From: Myripristis murdjan
Lineage: Eukaryota > Chordata > Actinopteri > Holocentriformes > Holocentridae
DNA: 64,000 bases
NCBI RefSeq assembly: GCF_902150065.1
Contig: NC_043999.1
Coordinates: 20,707,182-20,771,181 of the forward strand
Direction of reading: 5' to 3'
Shown here one piece after another: positions 1 to 11,557 of this stretch. The first letter of the stretch is position 1. Each line of letters opens with the position of its first letter. The notes beneath the pieces were generated by a model. The model was not told the DNA's origin. It made no database searches and saw only the letters and a list, made by a program, of their open reading frames with translations. A program made the position numbers and the translations under genes.

Positions 1-2484
1 AAGGTTCACTAAAGTCAGTCCTGTTGGAGACTAAAGCCTTATCTATCAGAGCAGATATTCAAAGGACATGCCATCTCTTTCTACCAGCGCCAAAAGGCAG
101 GTGAGTCATGCTGGCCCTCTGACGCCAAGTAAAAACAAATAGCCTGAGCTATTTCATATAGCGCAGGCCTGAGCTCAACAGGGAATACGCCCCACTCAGA
201 ATTACACAAAGGGAGCCAATAATACAAAGAGAGAAAGACAAAAAAAAATGGGGGTGGGAGGTGGGTTGAGCGGAGAAATTCAAGATAGACAAAGCAGGGC
301 ATCTCTATGGTTCACAAAGCCAAACATAAGATCTTTTCAATGCGACCTGCATTTGAATTTAAGATTAAAATAAATCAAAGAGGCCTATTTACAAATGAAG
401 ACAGCTAATGAAAGCTACATGACTAAATAAGTCATACAGGGAAAATATATATGATTAATAATATTATTATTGTGAAAAAACAGGAAATTAGGCTCATTAT
501 TAGGAGGCACTAGTGAAATGTGGCCCACTTACTACTGTCTGTCTAGTTTACCATTACCCAGTCATTTTGCCATACATGTTTATGTAATTACATTTTTTAC
601 ACTTCCCATTGAGGAAAAAAAAAATCTAGTCATTTCCCATATCTACCTGTGGGTGTCCCGTGATTGGCTGTAAGTAGATCTCAATGTAATGCTGATAATG
701 AGAACAGTCGACTTGGCACAATAGCGAAAAAACAGAAAGTTAGAGTTTCATGTTTACTGTGATGGACCATGTGGTCGGTGGAAATTGTTTTTCATATTGT
801 AAAATTATGAATGGCAGTCAACTGCATCTTCTGAGAGGAGGAAAATGATGCCTGATATCTAAAACTGTGCATGCACTGCCACAAATAACATAAAGAAGAG
901 GGGCAACCTAAAGCGAGTAAGGGACTTGAATTCCAGTTGTTAGAGGAAGCAGATACAATGCATATTAATATTGTACTCCAAACTTTGCTCAGTTTTAATC
1001 CCAGAGTGAATTTGCAGGGAAAAGATTCTTGCCACTGCATGGTGACAAAAATAAGACCTCTAATATCTGGATTCACAAAATTTAATACTTGATAAAGGAC
1101 TGGATTTATGTAATTTTTTTTAAAGACTCCTTGAGGCTTAGATGTTTTAAGAAACAGCGGATAGCTGGAAAGACAGACAGAGATAGAGGAAGGTTTCTTA
1201 TTCGTCTCTGTAACTCTTTCCCCTCAGGCCTCGCTGGTCTTGATCAGGCCCAGCTGTGGGTCGTGGTCCTGACCGTGGAGTCACACTGAGCCGCCCTGTA
1301 ACACAACACTCTCCCCCCGCTACAAACACACACGCACCGTTTTGAAAAAAGAGAGAGGGGGGTTGGAGGAAGAGTGGGACAGAAACAGAGACAGATAGGG
1401 AATGACGGCCTGGCAGGGTGTGGAGTCAGAGCATGCATCTCCAGCTGTTCATTTAGCAACAAAAGACTGTAGCTCTGTAGCCTTGCCAAGGCCTGGGCTG
1501 TTGCATCAAAATTAAGGATGACAGAATTATAATATGTTTACATCCCTGTGTGTGCATAAATACTGAATGCACAAAGTATTAGGGACCTCATTCTTTGCCT
1601 ACACCTGCTTTGTGAATTTTTTTCTGTGATGTCCCTGATTCTCAAAGAAGTAACTCTCTTTCATGTAAAGCAGCACACCAGGCGCACCATGACCAAGAGT
1701 CTGTCACCATCTTAGCCATCAACCTGGCAACTTGCAAATAATATCTAAAAAAGTTACAATTCTGCAAACACACTCGCTGTGAAAACACAGTTTACTCAAT
1801 CATCTGAGTCGTCCTCAAAATCCCAAACTCCCAATCTCAAACTAGTGTGACAACGGCTTGGCCACTGACTTTGGACACAAACTACAACAACTGCTGTTCT
1901 GACCAAAGTCACCTGAAATCTCTGGAAGAGAAAAGCGAATACACACACACATAAACATGTTGCATTAATCTCTGCAGTGTGCTCACTGGGCGCAGCTGCT
2001 GGTTTCAGCTGGACTTGGTCTGACCTCAAAGATCATTCCAGAACAAGCTCAGGTTGCCTGATCTGGTATGAAACCCCATTCTTGCCAAGAGGACGACCTT
2101 GAACATGCATGAATGAAAAGAGGGACAGAGACAGAGATGGAGGACTAGCCTGACAGATGATGCTGTCAGGCTAGTCCATCTACAGGAGGGAATGATAAAG
2201 CAGTGTTCTGTCCTGCATGGAAACCCTCCTCGATCTTCCTGTATGAAGATAAAGATTTGAGGAAAAGCTGGGATCTGGGCTCTAGGGTGGGTAAGAGCAT
2301 CAAAGACACTCTTGGTAAGACCTTCAAGCACTGAGAGAGGTGGAAACTGGCCTTTTCTTGGAATGACTTGGTATCTAATCTATTTCTGACTATTTTGCAG
2401 TGACTTCAGTTTATGCAAGAGACAATCAAAAGACTACTGAGGAAAATACAGATTTAAAAATACAACAACAATTAGGCCTCTCAC
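1..2484 (-). other. svil intron (downstream of exon 7), no exon seen
   Basis: No minus-strand segment here combines an acceptor, an open frame in the right phase and a donor with supervillin-like sequence. The only structural feature I see is the 15-bp hairpin at 2142-2177. Short open frames in this stretch look like chance. Confidence 0.6.
2142..2177. repeat. perfect 15-bp hairpin with 6-base loop
   Basis: The left arm GGACTAGCCTGACAG (2142-2156) is exactly complementary to the right arm at 2163-2177, separated by ATGATG. A few outer bases (GAT/ATC) can also pair after a small bulge. It lies in an svil intron. The stem is shorter than a usual microRNA precursor, and its function is unknown. 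Confidence 0.85.
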
Positions 2485-3220
2485 CCCTGTCTGCTCAGGA
2501 TGTTGTGGGCCTGCTGCTCAATGAACAGGTCCCCTGGAGATGCTCCGTGTTTAGGTGAGGTGAGCGATGGGTGCCTGCTCAGTTTGGGTGAGCTAGGTGG
2601 CACCCCTGAGACCGAATAGTCCTTGGTTGGCACCCTGGCAGAGGAAGACAATGACATCATGTCCATGTAAGAGGAAGATGACGGTGGCTCTGGAGGACCA
2701 GCATTCTCCTGCTGAGCCCTGCGCTGATTCTCCAGGTTCATCAGCCTCTCCCGCTCTGTGAACGAGTCTGCCCTGGATCGACCCGGCTCATAGCCAAGGT
2801 CTGGGTGGTATGCTGTGCGACCAGCCCTGGGGCTAGTGGTGGAGGTGTTGGTGTAGGAACTGAGGGTGATGTCTCTTCCATCCTCCCCCACGGACTCCCC
2901 CCTGCCTCGCCTCTCTGAGGCATCCGAATCCTTTCGGCTACGAGTGTAGCGCGAGGAATAGTCCACATCTGGCTCCTGATCCAAAGAGATACCGTAGCGT
3001 TCAGCTAGCTGCCGTCGTCGTTCCGCCTTGTAGCGGGCGATACGCTCAGCCTTGGAGTCCAGATCTGGGGTGGCGGTGGTGGAGCCCATGCTGTACACAG
3101 GCTCGGTATGGAGGGAGGACTGAGGCTCCACTCGGCTTCGAGATCTTGATTGCCGCTCTGGAGCGATCAGCTGCGGGTCTGGGCTTTCCGAGCCCTCCAT
3201 GCCATATCGCTGGACTGTAA
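2485..3220 (-). CDS. svil: svil exon 7, Ser/Arg-rich region
   Basis: A 736-base exon with acceptor CTGCTCTGTAG|TTACAG and donor ACAGGG|GTGAGA. It encodes about 245 residues, including [20 protein letters not shown], a Tyr/Arg/Ser segment ([12 protein letters not shown]), the [12 protein letters not shown] match to the human LLNIENQRRG region, and many Ser-Pro sites ([18 protein letters not shown]). It is mostly low-complexity polar sequence, consistent with the disordered myosin/actin-binding N-terminus of supervillin. The next coding exon lies outside the window. Confidence 0.92.
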
Positions 3221-6200
3221 CTACAGAGCAGAGAGGGAGACAGACAGTTACCCCAAGAGTGACTCGGGACAATGACAAATTTTAAGCCTATTCTGTGCTG
3301 TCTTACCACCACAGGGCTCACAGGGGTCAGATGCCCTTGTGTAACGCGGGGTGTCCTCCTCCAGAAGCCGGTTGGCCACCAGGCTGGGCAACAGAGACGG
3401 ATGTACCTCACCCTCTATTCCCTCCAACCTTCGGGCGATGCGCTCTTTCCTGCACACACAAACAGGAAGAAAGAAGCAGTCATCCTGAACTATGTTATTA
3501 GTGCTATCATTATCAAAAAAGCCAGCACCCTGCTCTTCTCACCTGTTCATCTCCCAATCACTTGCACTTGTCGTAATGCCTTCAAATCGTTTCCTCAATT
3601 CAGAGACTATAAGAAGAAACAAAACACATGGCAAAGCAATTTTAAGTCCAACAAATTGAAAATGAATTACTCCATTTTGCACGGCTTGCAAAAATGTGGC
3701 TCTGTTCCTGACATGACAATGATGGATACAGGAATTCATGAGTATCTGAATCTGAATAACAGCTTTTTGGTTTGCAACATTCTTAAATCAAGAAATGCAA
3801 ATCTACTATTTCAACCCTTTATCCAAAATGAACACCGATAAGTATATCAAATGCACTGAGACAATAAATCTCAACATCTTATGTTAAAAGCATGATAATT
3901 TGGACAAATGTTAGACATACAATGAACATGAATGCATCTGAACCAAACTAAAGTGAATAACTTCTACAGTGGAAGAATTGTATCTAGTAGGTTATGCAAC
4001 ATGCATTAGTGTGTTGCACTGGGTTTATAGCTCTGCTAGACAAACATGCTCTTCAATGCCTGGTTCCCCTCTCAATTTGGTCCAAATCAATTTCACGGAA
4101 GATTTAAAGACTTCTCTCAGCGTCCAACCCACAGTATAGCTTAGGCAGTCAAGACATATCAATAACAACCCAACAAATGGCTTTCAGGGCCTTTAACAGC
4201 TAATCAAAAAGTGTTCACCATAAAGTGGGCCTTTACAAACAGATGCAACAACCTCTAATAGACCGTATCCATTTACTAGGCCCAACATTTTGGTTACAAT
4301 GAAGACCACATGAGAAAATGGAGATTGCAGCATTAGATATTATGCAATATCTGAGGATTGTGCATTTAGAAAAAAAAGGTTTTAGGCAAATCTTGACACA
4401 CATCCACCTGGCAAAGAGGCTGCTGTTGCACAATAGCAAAACAGAGAACCTACCCCCAACCGCCAAAAACCCTGGGAAAGTCGACACTGTGAGGGTCATT
4501 TGCAAGCAAGCAGAAATAAAAAACCCTTACTCACCTTTGGGGAGACTGGCCAAGAGACTGACATCTATATCCTTGGTGCTTTTGGCTAAGTCGTCTTTTT
4601 CGTCAAATGAGAACTCTTTCTGGAAGCTGAGGGGTGCAGGAAAAATACCAAATGTTATTGAAACAGGGTCGAGCTGCGGGGAACAGGATTTGTTTATGGT
4701 CTGACAGTGTAAGCAACTGTAAGGGCCTCATTGACTGAATTTAAATTTCTCAAGAGATCAGAGGGTCATCCAAATCATAAAAAGAAGAAAAAAACGTTGC
4801 TGGAACCAGGATCTGTTTGAATGATGTTCAAGAGTCCTTTAAATCATTGTATTGTGTACAAAGCAGCAAAAACAATTAATTAATCATCCAAACAATATAC
4901 TCATTTTTCAACCTGCAGTGCTCCACTGCAACTGCATCAAGAATCCACCCATATTTATCCAGACTTTATGAGAAAGCCTTAAACATGTTTTTGGGGATTT
5001 TTTTTCTGGGTTTGTCCATTCCAGCACGAGCAATGAACACAATGGTGTACTTGACAAAGTCAAGGGTGACGACAAGCTTAAGCTCTTTCTATCACAACAG
5101 CATCTATTTTCATTGCTGAACATCCTATCTGCTCCAACATGTAATCCCAGACTCCTGGATGCACAGTGTTTCCTAGTCCAAATCACATTCATGCAGCTTG
5201 GCTTCAACTCGGTGTCACCGTGTCCATGGTTCTCACTGCTGTGTAACTTTATATATAGAGTGGAGGATATGTGCACAGGCCGGGTGGAGTACTTGACACC
5301 CAGCCAACAGTGTGATGCTGAGCAATCCTGCTAATGCTGCAGCAGGGAGCTTTTACACAGCCAAGCAGCACAGTGACCTTAACTTTCACTTTCCCGCTAA
5401 GCTTGTGCAGACACTGGCTCTGTCTAATACCCTGTGTCCTGTGTCTGTGTCCACCCACACAGTCACAGATAGAGATATACACGCACTGGCAGCAGACACG
5501 TCGTTCTACCATCTACCACTGCAACAAAACTAAAAGCACACAGTGAATAATGCAGGATGGAGGCCGCTAGAGGCTGCCAAGCTCATTCAAAATTTTCTAG
5601 TTTGTAATGTAGCAATTATTTATGGTGTAAAAATGTTACATATAGCACCTTTAATATTTGTGTTTGAAGTGCACTACCGCTCCTTATGAAACTAGATACT
5701 GCTTGGTATTTTGGTTACTGTCACATCATGACATGGCATATGTGTTGTTTTTTCCTGGTTTTACAGGCGGCATTACAGCAAAGACTTTTCTGAGTAGCCT
5801 GTTGTAGCTGTTTTATTATGTATCTCTACCTGCCTGGTCATCATATCCACATTAATGACTGTTTGGCAAAGCTCTTATGTATATATATCTTATAAAAGCA
5901 CCAACAGTCATCCCTATAATATTACCAAAATAAAATATTGATACAAATCTATTTGGTCAAACATATGATATTATTATATTATTCATAGATGTGACACAGC
6001 CAATTGGAACTAAGAGTTTATGAAAACATGAAACACAGCATGTTTTGCTTTTATTTTTTGAAAATAGCACTGTGATTTTACATATCTTACCTCAGAGCCC
6101 TCTTCTGTAGCAGTCTGGGGTTGCCAAGTTTTATAGGGGTCTCACTTCCAAATCCTATGGCCACAAGAAAAGCGATAACATTAACATGTGAAGTTAGATC

Positions 6201-8978
6201 ATACAGTTTATTGGCTGAGTGGAATCTGGAATAGTAGAAATATTTAATTTTAACTTTAAATGGAAAAAAAAAAAAAAAAAAACACATTACAGATAATCAT
6301 CTTGACGTGAAACGGCCAGTCTGTCTTAGGGGGCCTTGGCACAAAACCATGTTAATTAAGTGGACTTCCACAAGGAAAATACATGATTGGCAAAACAACA
6401 ATCTGCCTGCCTCACTGAATCATGCCAAGCACAAAGTGATGTGTGTAGTCAAAAAGAGTTGCACTCCCTCCTCCACACAGATCACATTGCACTTACAAAC
6501 AGAGACACAGTCTGGCTTTATCTTAAGTGTCAGACTGTGTGCTGTCCATGTGGTCATAGCTCTAGACGTTTGATACAGGAGAGACTGTGTGTCTCTGAGA
6601 CAGACAACATAAAATCTGACCACATGTCAAGGTGGCTTTGCTGTGCAGTGGGATGGAGCCAGCAGCCAAGGACATCCTTATCACTGAACAGAACCCCTAT
6701 ACTAGCATGTGGAAAGGGAACTGCATGAAGAGAGAGAGTAAAAAATGCTAAACTATGCTGTCCAGTACCTAAAACCTTAAAAATATATATATCATCATGA
6801 AGCTATGCAATAAAACACTCTGAATTCCATCCCTGTGTAATTAGATTGCAGGGACAGACAAGAGTCAACATTAGTTAGTCGTTCTAACTTATTAAAGTCT
6901 GGTTTCAATTAAGGAGAATGGGAAGAGTCAGTAAACAAGGGCAAAATGTGACATAAACACCTGCCTACACAGAAATACAACCTCGTTACTTAGAAAAGGG
7001 GCATTAGTGGGCATTAAGCATCATAAACAACCTCTCAAGGAATGCAAGTTCTTTGGAGCATCCCTTTAAGGAATGTGTGTGTGCCTGGTTCACTTATTTG
7101 ACTCCAAACCTCAAACGTGCGGTTTTGGCTGCTCTGGACCTCCGAGTGGCCAGAGCAGGCAATTTTGAGACAAACATGTGGTCCCACTTCCATCCAGAGA
7201 CCAACCCCTCCAAGTTCACCTCAGGGGCACTCCACCCCCCACCCCCCACCCCCGACCCTACATCATTAAACCCCCCCGGCCTCCTCCCTGAAGCCGCACC
7301 TAAACCCCCATTCCAGATTTGTTAGCCCTTATTAAGCATGTTTGGGTTGATGGTTAAATCCCTCCTACTTAAGCAAAACACTGTTTGAGGAGAAAGAAGA
7401 GGGCTTATTTGGAGAGGGCTGTGCACCTGGATCTGTTTGGGATAGTTGTGTATTGTTTCAGCTGGGTGGACTATGGCTGCTGAAGACATGGCTCATTCCA
7501 TGTAAGTTGTGGAGCATAATCCTATCTGAGCTGATGCTGTTCTCTCTTGACAGGGCAGCGGCACCCAGATTAAGCCAACACTGCTCAAATACCAAATACC
7601 ACAATCAGAAATGTTGAGCAAATTTCCTAAATGGGACATTAACACCACATAGTACGATGTTATGCTATCAGTCTAATACGTAGCCATGTGCGGGCGGCAG
7701 ATGAAAATCTCATCTCTATGAAGAGTCATCCTTCCAAGAAATAAAAAATGTGACTGATTTTTCCATGACCATCTACGCATATCTACACCTACACTGCAAC
7801 CACGCTGGCTTTGAGGGGGGTTTATGAGCCCTTGGGCAATAGAACTTAGTGTATAAATCAAAGATAGCCAAAAAAAAAAACAAAAAACAAAACTAGAGTT
7901 TTCAAACAACACTGACATTGCTGATGTTAGCACAAACCGAGGCTGTGAGAAAACAAAACTAGATACCAATGTAATGCCAAATTACCTGAGGAATAAGCAA
8001 TATATCGATATTATATTCAATATTGTAATAAGAGGCAACATATCATTTGGTACTTTGGATGTCGTAATATGGTGATATGGCAAAAATGTTGTGTTCTTGC
8101 TTTTAAAGGCTGCATTAGAAGAGGGATGCAATTTTCTCATTTGCCTCTACCTGTTGGGTCATCATATTCATATTACTATTGATTGTTGAAATCAAAAACC
8201 TACAGTGTGTGAAGAAAGCACAGTCATCCCTACGATATTGCTCAATATTGTTAAAAAAAAAAGCAGTATCAAGATATTCAGTAAAATATGTGCTGATAAC
8301 ATATTTTGTCAGTACTGCAAAGCCCTAAATTAGCTGCTTTGCACTGGGTGACAGAGAGCTGCTGTCACTCTGAGGTGCTTGTCTGAGACTGTGGCCGACC
8401 AACCATATAGAGTTATCCACAATGCAGAGCTGCACTCTTTTAACACCTCATACAGCCTATATGTTATGGCATGTGAGCCATCAGGGGCGAACCTGAGCGC
8501 CTCAACACATTCAACATTCCAGACATGGACATAAAAACCTGCGCAATGATCACAGATGTCGCAAAGCCTTTGATGCTCGCTGCAACCCACAGCAACTCAC
8601 TACGCTCGGTGTAGCCGGGAGGGAGAGCGTGAGAAATTCCTCAGCACTGTGGCCCGTGTGTGTTGATGGGGCTGTAAAAATGGCTTGACGCTGATAAAAC
8701 ACGGGGATAAAATGATTTCATGATTCACCGGAGTGTCATTCAGGCCGTGAGGTGAGAAAAGCCTTTTATGTGATGATATCAAAGGTCCGAGACTGTATTA
8801 ACACCGACTGTACAGAGAGAACACACTGATGAACTTTACTTTAACCCAAGGCACTAATCAAAGTGCACAGGGTTATACATGACAGAAAATAATGAGTGAT
8901 AACAACACACAATAAAAACGGAGCTGATGTTTACTTGCCTTTAACTGGCAACACATGCTGCTTGTGGTCACACACACA

Positions 8979-9019
<41 letters not shown>

Positions 9020-10260
9020 ACCAAAGAGGCAATGGGGGTGAGCATATGTCCAAGTTGAGATACAGGATTAACTTCCACACCCGGGATTACAGCGAGCCCA
9101 AAAGGAAATGTGTCACTCCTTAACCATGGCAATTACATCATTCTGTGTGTGTGTATGTGTGTGTGTGTGTGTGGTAAGCCCCAAACAGCCCCCTCCTCTC
9201 AGCAATTGCCCACCTGCTGTCTCTTCAGTCTGTTTTGCTAGTGACACAAATGGCAACTGAGGACTCACTGAGGCAGCATTATAAAGTGACAAATAAAAAA
9301 AAAACAGAGGCAGAATCACAAATGAGATCAAACAGCAGACTGAAGAAAATGAGGTAACAATAAAGCCAATTATGCCCTTAACATCAATGACAATTTGTAT
9401 CCAAGCAGCTCAGTCTCGGTAGCTAAGCATCCGTTGAAATCTGGGAGGGAAAACAGAAGACACTGAACATTTAAGTGCATGTTTTGACACAGTAATGCAT
9501 CATAAATGTGGCATGATATCCAAAATCCCGAGATGAGCTTCTATGAAACCCCAACCCCCCCCCCCCAAAACAGAGCTCTGTGCTCCTGCAGTGGCCTCAA
9601 ACTGTGGGCCACCTGTTGTGGATTCCCAGCCAGTTGACCATGAAGAGGCCAGATCTCAACACTCACTCCTCACTCTGGAAATATTACTGAGAGGAGTGGT
9701 AATGAGAACCACTCACGGCACAGCACACATGGACCTGTGGCCAGTCAGGAACGCATAGTCATTTGTCATATACATAAACACACACACACACACACATAGG
9801 TTCACGATGGTGTGTGCATGCACAGCCATGGATGCAAAACCTAAAATGTGTCCATATATGCACAAACCATGTACAACCACTTTCCGAACTGAGTCTGAGT
9901 CTAAGTAGCCGTGGAGCCCAGAAATAGCTGACTCCCTAAAACAGCCTCCTGCAGTGTTAAGAGTCCCTTATCTCTGCTGCGTTGTGTGTCCTTGGAGGCT
10001 ACAGCTGCAGTGCAAGGACAGCTGGCTGGAAACCGGGGCACAGAGAAAGGGAATCTGCAGTTTGCTGCCTGCCAATTTGCTTCTGCTCCAGGCGCAGCCT
10101 CCCAGCCCTGCACACAGCACCAGTACCTGTCCCACGCTCTCAGCCAAAACCTGAAATCTCAGCTGTGCCCCAAGCCTGCAAGCCCAAGGCTGCTCCCCTT
10201 ACCTTGCCCGCAAAACTTGACGTGACTCAGGTAATTCGAGATCCACGGGTTCCGGTACAT
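2485..10260 (-). CDS. svil: supervillin, N-terminal coding part (six coding exons, partial)
   Basis: Joined minus-strand exons 10260-10203, 6154-6091, 4626-4535, 3606-3543, 3449-3307 and 3220-2485 give one open frame of 385 codons plus two bases; the gene continues beyond position 1. Residues about 92-140 match the mammalian supervillin start ([13 protein letters not shown], then [14 protein letters not shown]), and residues about 196-217 match its [21 protein letters not shown] motif. Supervillin is a villin/gelsolin-family peripheral membrane protein that links F-actin and myosin II to the membrane; its N-terminal region is known to bind myosin II and actin. The gelsolin-like repeats and headpiece are not in this window. 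The visible part is Ser/Arg-rich and probably disordered. I start at 10258-10260 because it is the first ATG after a strong acceptor at 10402/10403 and has A at -3. The 90 residues before the usual mammalian Met are notable. I cannot say which fish paralogue (a or b) this is. Confidence 0.92.
3307..3449 (-). CDS. svil: svil exon 6
   Basis: A 143-base exon with acceptor TGTGTGCAG|GAAAGAG and donor GTGGTG|GTAAGA. It encodes [15 protein letters not shown], then a hydrophobic Leu/Pro stretch and [19 protein letters not shown]. The first and last parts are nearly identical to the first coding residues of human supervillin as I remember them, which is the firmest identification in the window. Confidence 0.93.
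3543..3606 (-). CDS. svil: svil exon 5, containing the Met aligned with the mammalian start
   Basis: A 64-base exon with acceptor TTCTTATAG|TCTCTG and donor AACAG|GTGAGA. It encodes [18 protein letters not shown] followed by M-N, with the Arg codon split into exon 6. The ATG at 3548-3550 lies where mammalian supervillin begins ([10 protein letters not shown]). It could serve as an internal start or as the start of transcripts from another promoter, but here the frame is open upstream through three more exons. Confidence 0.87.
4535..4626 (-). CDS. svil: svil exon 4
   Basis: A 92-base exon with acceptor CCCCTCAG|CTTCCAG and donor CCAAAG|GTGAGT. Only one of its three frames is open, and that frame is the one required by both neighbours. 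It encodes about 30 residues, acidic-basic mixed ([20 protein letters not shown], then [10 protein letters not shown]). It is part of the N-terminal extension. Confidence 0.85.
5704..5955. repeat. dispersed AT-rich repeat, copy 1 (family unknown)
   Basis: This segment aligns by eye with 8047-8285 in the same orientation. Shared blocks are GGTA-TTTGG near the start, ACCTG--GGTCATCATAT in the middle and ACAGTCATCCCTA-ATATT near the end, with many differences between them. It lies in the svil intron between exons 4 and 3. The repeat-like borders contain TATCGATA/ATATTGATA-type runs common in fish MITE families, but I could not find clean inverted ends. Confidence 0.65.
6091..6154 (-). CDS. svil: svil exon 3
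   Basis: A 64-base exon with acceptor GGCCATAG|GATTTGG and donor CTGAG|GTAAGA. It encodes about 21 residues ([20 protein letters not shown]) that bridge exon 2 and exon 4 in frame. It has no domain I recognise. It belongs to the N-terminal extension that precedes the Met aligned with the mammalian start. Confidence 0.82.
8047..8285. repeat. dispersed AT-rich repeat, copy 2
   Basis: Partner of 5704-5955 (same blocks in the same order). It is flanked by ATATCGATATTATATTCAAT on the left and ends towards GCAAAGCCCTAAA on the right, a border style seen in non-autonomous hAT-like elements. Target duplications are not clear. It lies in the svil intron between exons 3 and 2. Confidence 0.65.
8969..9016. 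repeat. (CA)n microsatellite
   Basis: An almost uninterrupted CA dinucleotide repeat with one extra A. A (TG)n partner lies about 130 bases downstream (9144-9173), so the two tracts could pair as an imperfect hairpin. Confidence 0.95.
9144..9173. repeat. (TG)n microsatellite
   Basis: A TG dinucleotide repeat with one TA interruption, in the svil intron between exons 3 and 2. Confidence 0.95.
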
Positions 10261-10402
10261 TTTGGCAATAAGGTAAAGACAATGGACAGAGAAAAAAAAA
10301 AGAGTGGAAATAAAAGAGGGAAACAGACAGAAAGAGGGGCAGAACAACAGACAGGCAGCTGCCTGGGAGGTGATGCAGCTACAAAAGCAGTTCGTCAGTG
10401 GC
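10203..10402 (-). CDS. svil: svil exon 2: 5' UTR end plus start codon (CDS 10203-10260)
   Basis: The minus-strand acceptor is an unusually long CT tract ending CCGTCCCAG, so the exon begins at 10402. No ATG occurs until 10258-10260, which sits in a good context (CAAAATGT). Nineteen codons follow ([19 protein letters not shown]) plus one base, then the donor CAAG|GTAAGG. The one-base overhang joins to GA of the next exon to give Gly, in frame. Upstream the same frame happens to stay open to 10749, but that part is CT-repeat translation and not credible coding. Confidence 0.8.
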
Positions 10403-10535
10403 CTGGGACGGAGAGAGAGGAAGAGAGAAGGAGAGAGACACAGAGAGAGAGAGAGAGAAGAGAGGAAGGGAGGGGAGTCAGGTAGTGCTAGCAAGAGGGT
10501 GAGGACGGAGAGGGAGGGGAGAGGCAGAGCGAGGT
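10403..10535 (-). promoter_or_regulatory. GA/CT-rich block acting as polypyrimidine tract of svil exon 2
   Basis: On the plus strand this is GAGA-rich, including a (GA)n run at about 10440-10458. On the minus strand it reads as a very long CT tract ending in CCGTCCCAG at the exon 2 boundary. It is therefore the likely 3' splice signal of the 30 kb first intron. Further GA-rich blocks follow at 10851-10902 and 11115-11230. Confidence 0.6.
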
Positions 10536-10835
10536 GATCCACGTCCCAGCAGCAGCAGTGGGAGAAGTTCTGGTGGTCCTGGTAAGCAGAGGGGAGCAGT
10601 GAGGCTGTAGCTGCAGCTCTGCCCCGTCTGAGATCCACACCTCCGCTCTGGCCCCTCTCCCTCACCACTAAAGGCTGCCCGCTGCCCGCTAAAACAACCT
10701 GCAGGGCGAAAAGCTGCTCAGCACGGGCTAAGCTCATTAGCCAAGGCAAGCAAATTAGGCCCCGTCCCCACTATGCAAACAGATTGGAGCAAAGTGTCCT
10801 GCATCCTGCAGAATGAGGCTCACAGGGACGGAGAA

Positions 10836-11230
10836 GGAAAAAGAGAGTGCGTAACAGAGAGAAGGAGTGAAGGGAGGGAGAGAGAGAGAGAGAGAGAGAG
10901 CTGGGAAGTCCCAGGAGAGTGCTGCCTTCCCTTGGCTTGCACAGAAAGAGTGTGATGCCAAAAAACCGGTGCAGAGCGTCAGAAAGAGGGAGAGAGTGCA
11001 GGTGGGAGGGGTTAACTAAGTGAGCAGAGGGGAAGAAAGTTAAAGTGATCCTCTCGGACAGATGAGAAATTCCAGTCATCTCTCTCAGTGGGGACAAAAT
11101 AAAAGAGCAGCATGCAGAGAGAGAGAGAGAGAGAGGAGGAGAGAGGGAGGGAATAGAAGATGAGGAGAGCAACAGCGTGAGAGAGCGAGTGAAAGAAAAT
11201 AAGGAAGAGGAAGACAGAGAGAGCGTGCAA
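10836..11230. repeat. GA-rich low-complexity blocks
   Basis: Several GA-rich runs (10878-10902, 11117-11135, 11180-11225) separated by mixed sequence. Together with 10403-10535 they form about 800 bases of strand-biased purine sequence just upstream of the first coding exon of svil. Long polypurine runs can form triplex DNA; no regulatory role is shown. Confidence 0.7.
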
Positions 11231-11557
11231 GACAGAAGGGAATGTGAAATCAGCTGTGAGGGCTGCTATGGGAGGTTGTGAAATATGGTGTCATTATACT
11301 AAATGCTTTGGTTGTCCCTAGAATGGACGAAAAAGGTGTTTGCAGAAGAAAAACAACAACAACAACGGGCTGATTTATTGACAGTCTCCAAATTCGCCCC
11401 TCTCTTTTATACACTCATCAAAAGTCGGCATGTGTCCCACAGCGCATGCAAATTGATATTCCCTATGAGTCAGAGGGAAATGGGCCTGTATAAACCCGTT
11501 CCATCATGTGATTATGCTGTAATTGAATGCAAAGCGCAAGCCAAAAGCATGTGCAAG

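Larger units (their letters stand above)
6155..10202 (-). other. svil intron between exons 3 and 2
   Basis: About 4 kb without a recognisable gene. It contains a C-rich stretch near 7230-7280, the AT-rich repeat copy at 8047-8285, (CA)n at 8969-9016, (TG)n at 9144-9173, a C run near 9551-9566 and a short CA repeat near 9778-9796. Open frames overlapping the microsatellites are not coding. Confidence 0.6.

Noticed and set aside
1797-1935. Acceptor-like CTTTTCTCTTCCAG with an open minus-strand frame after it
   Set aside because: The frame soon ends at a stop and shows no supervillin similarity; supervillin must continue much further, so this is not its next exon.
3272-3841. 189-codon plus-strand frame
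   Set aside because: It overlaps svil exons 5 and 6 on the opposite strand and has no coding features of its own.
10261-10749. Upstream extension of the svil exon 2 frame to an ATG at 10749
   Set aside because: Most of it is translated CT repeat (Leu/Ser/Pro runs), and a strong acceptor at 10402/10403 places the exon boundary well inside it.
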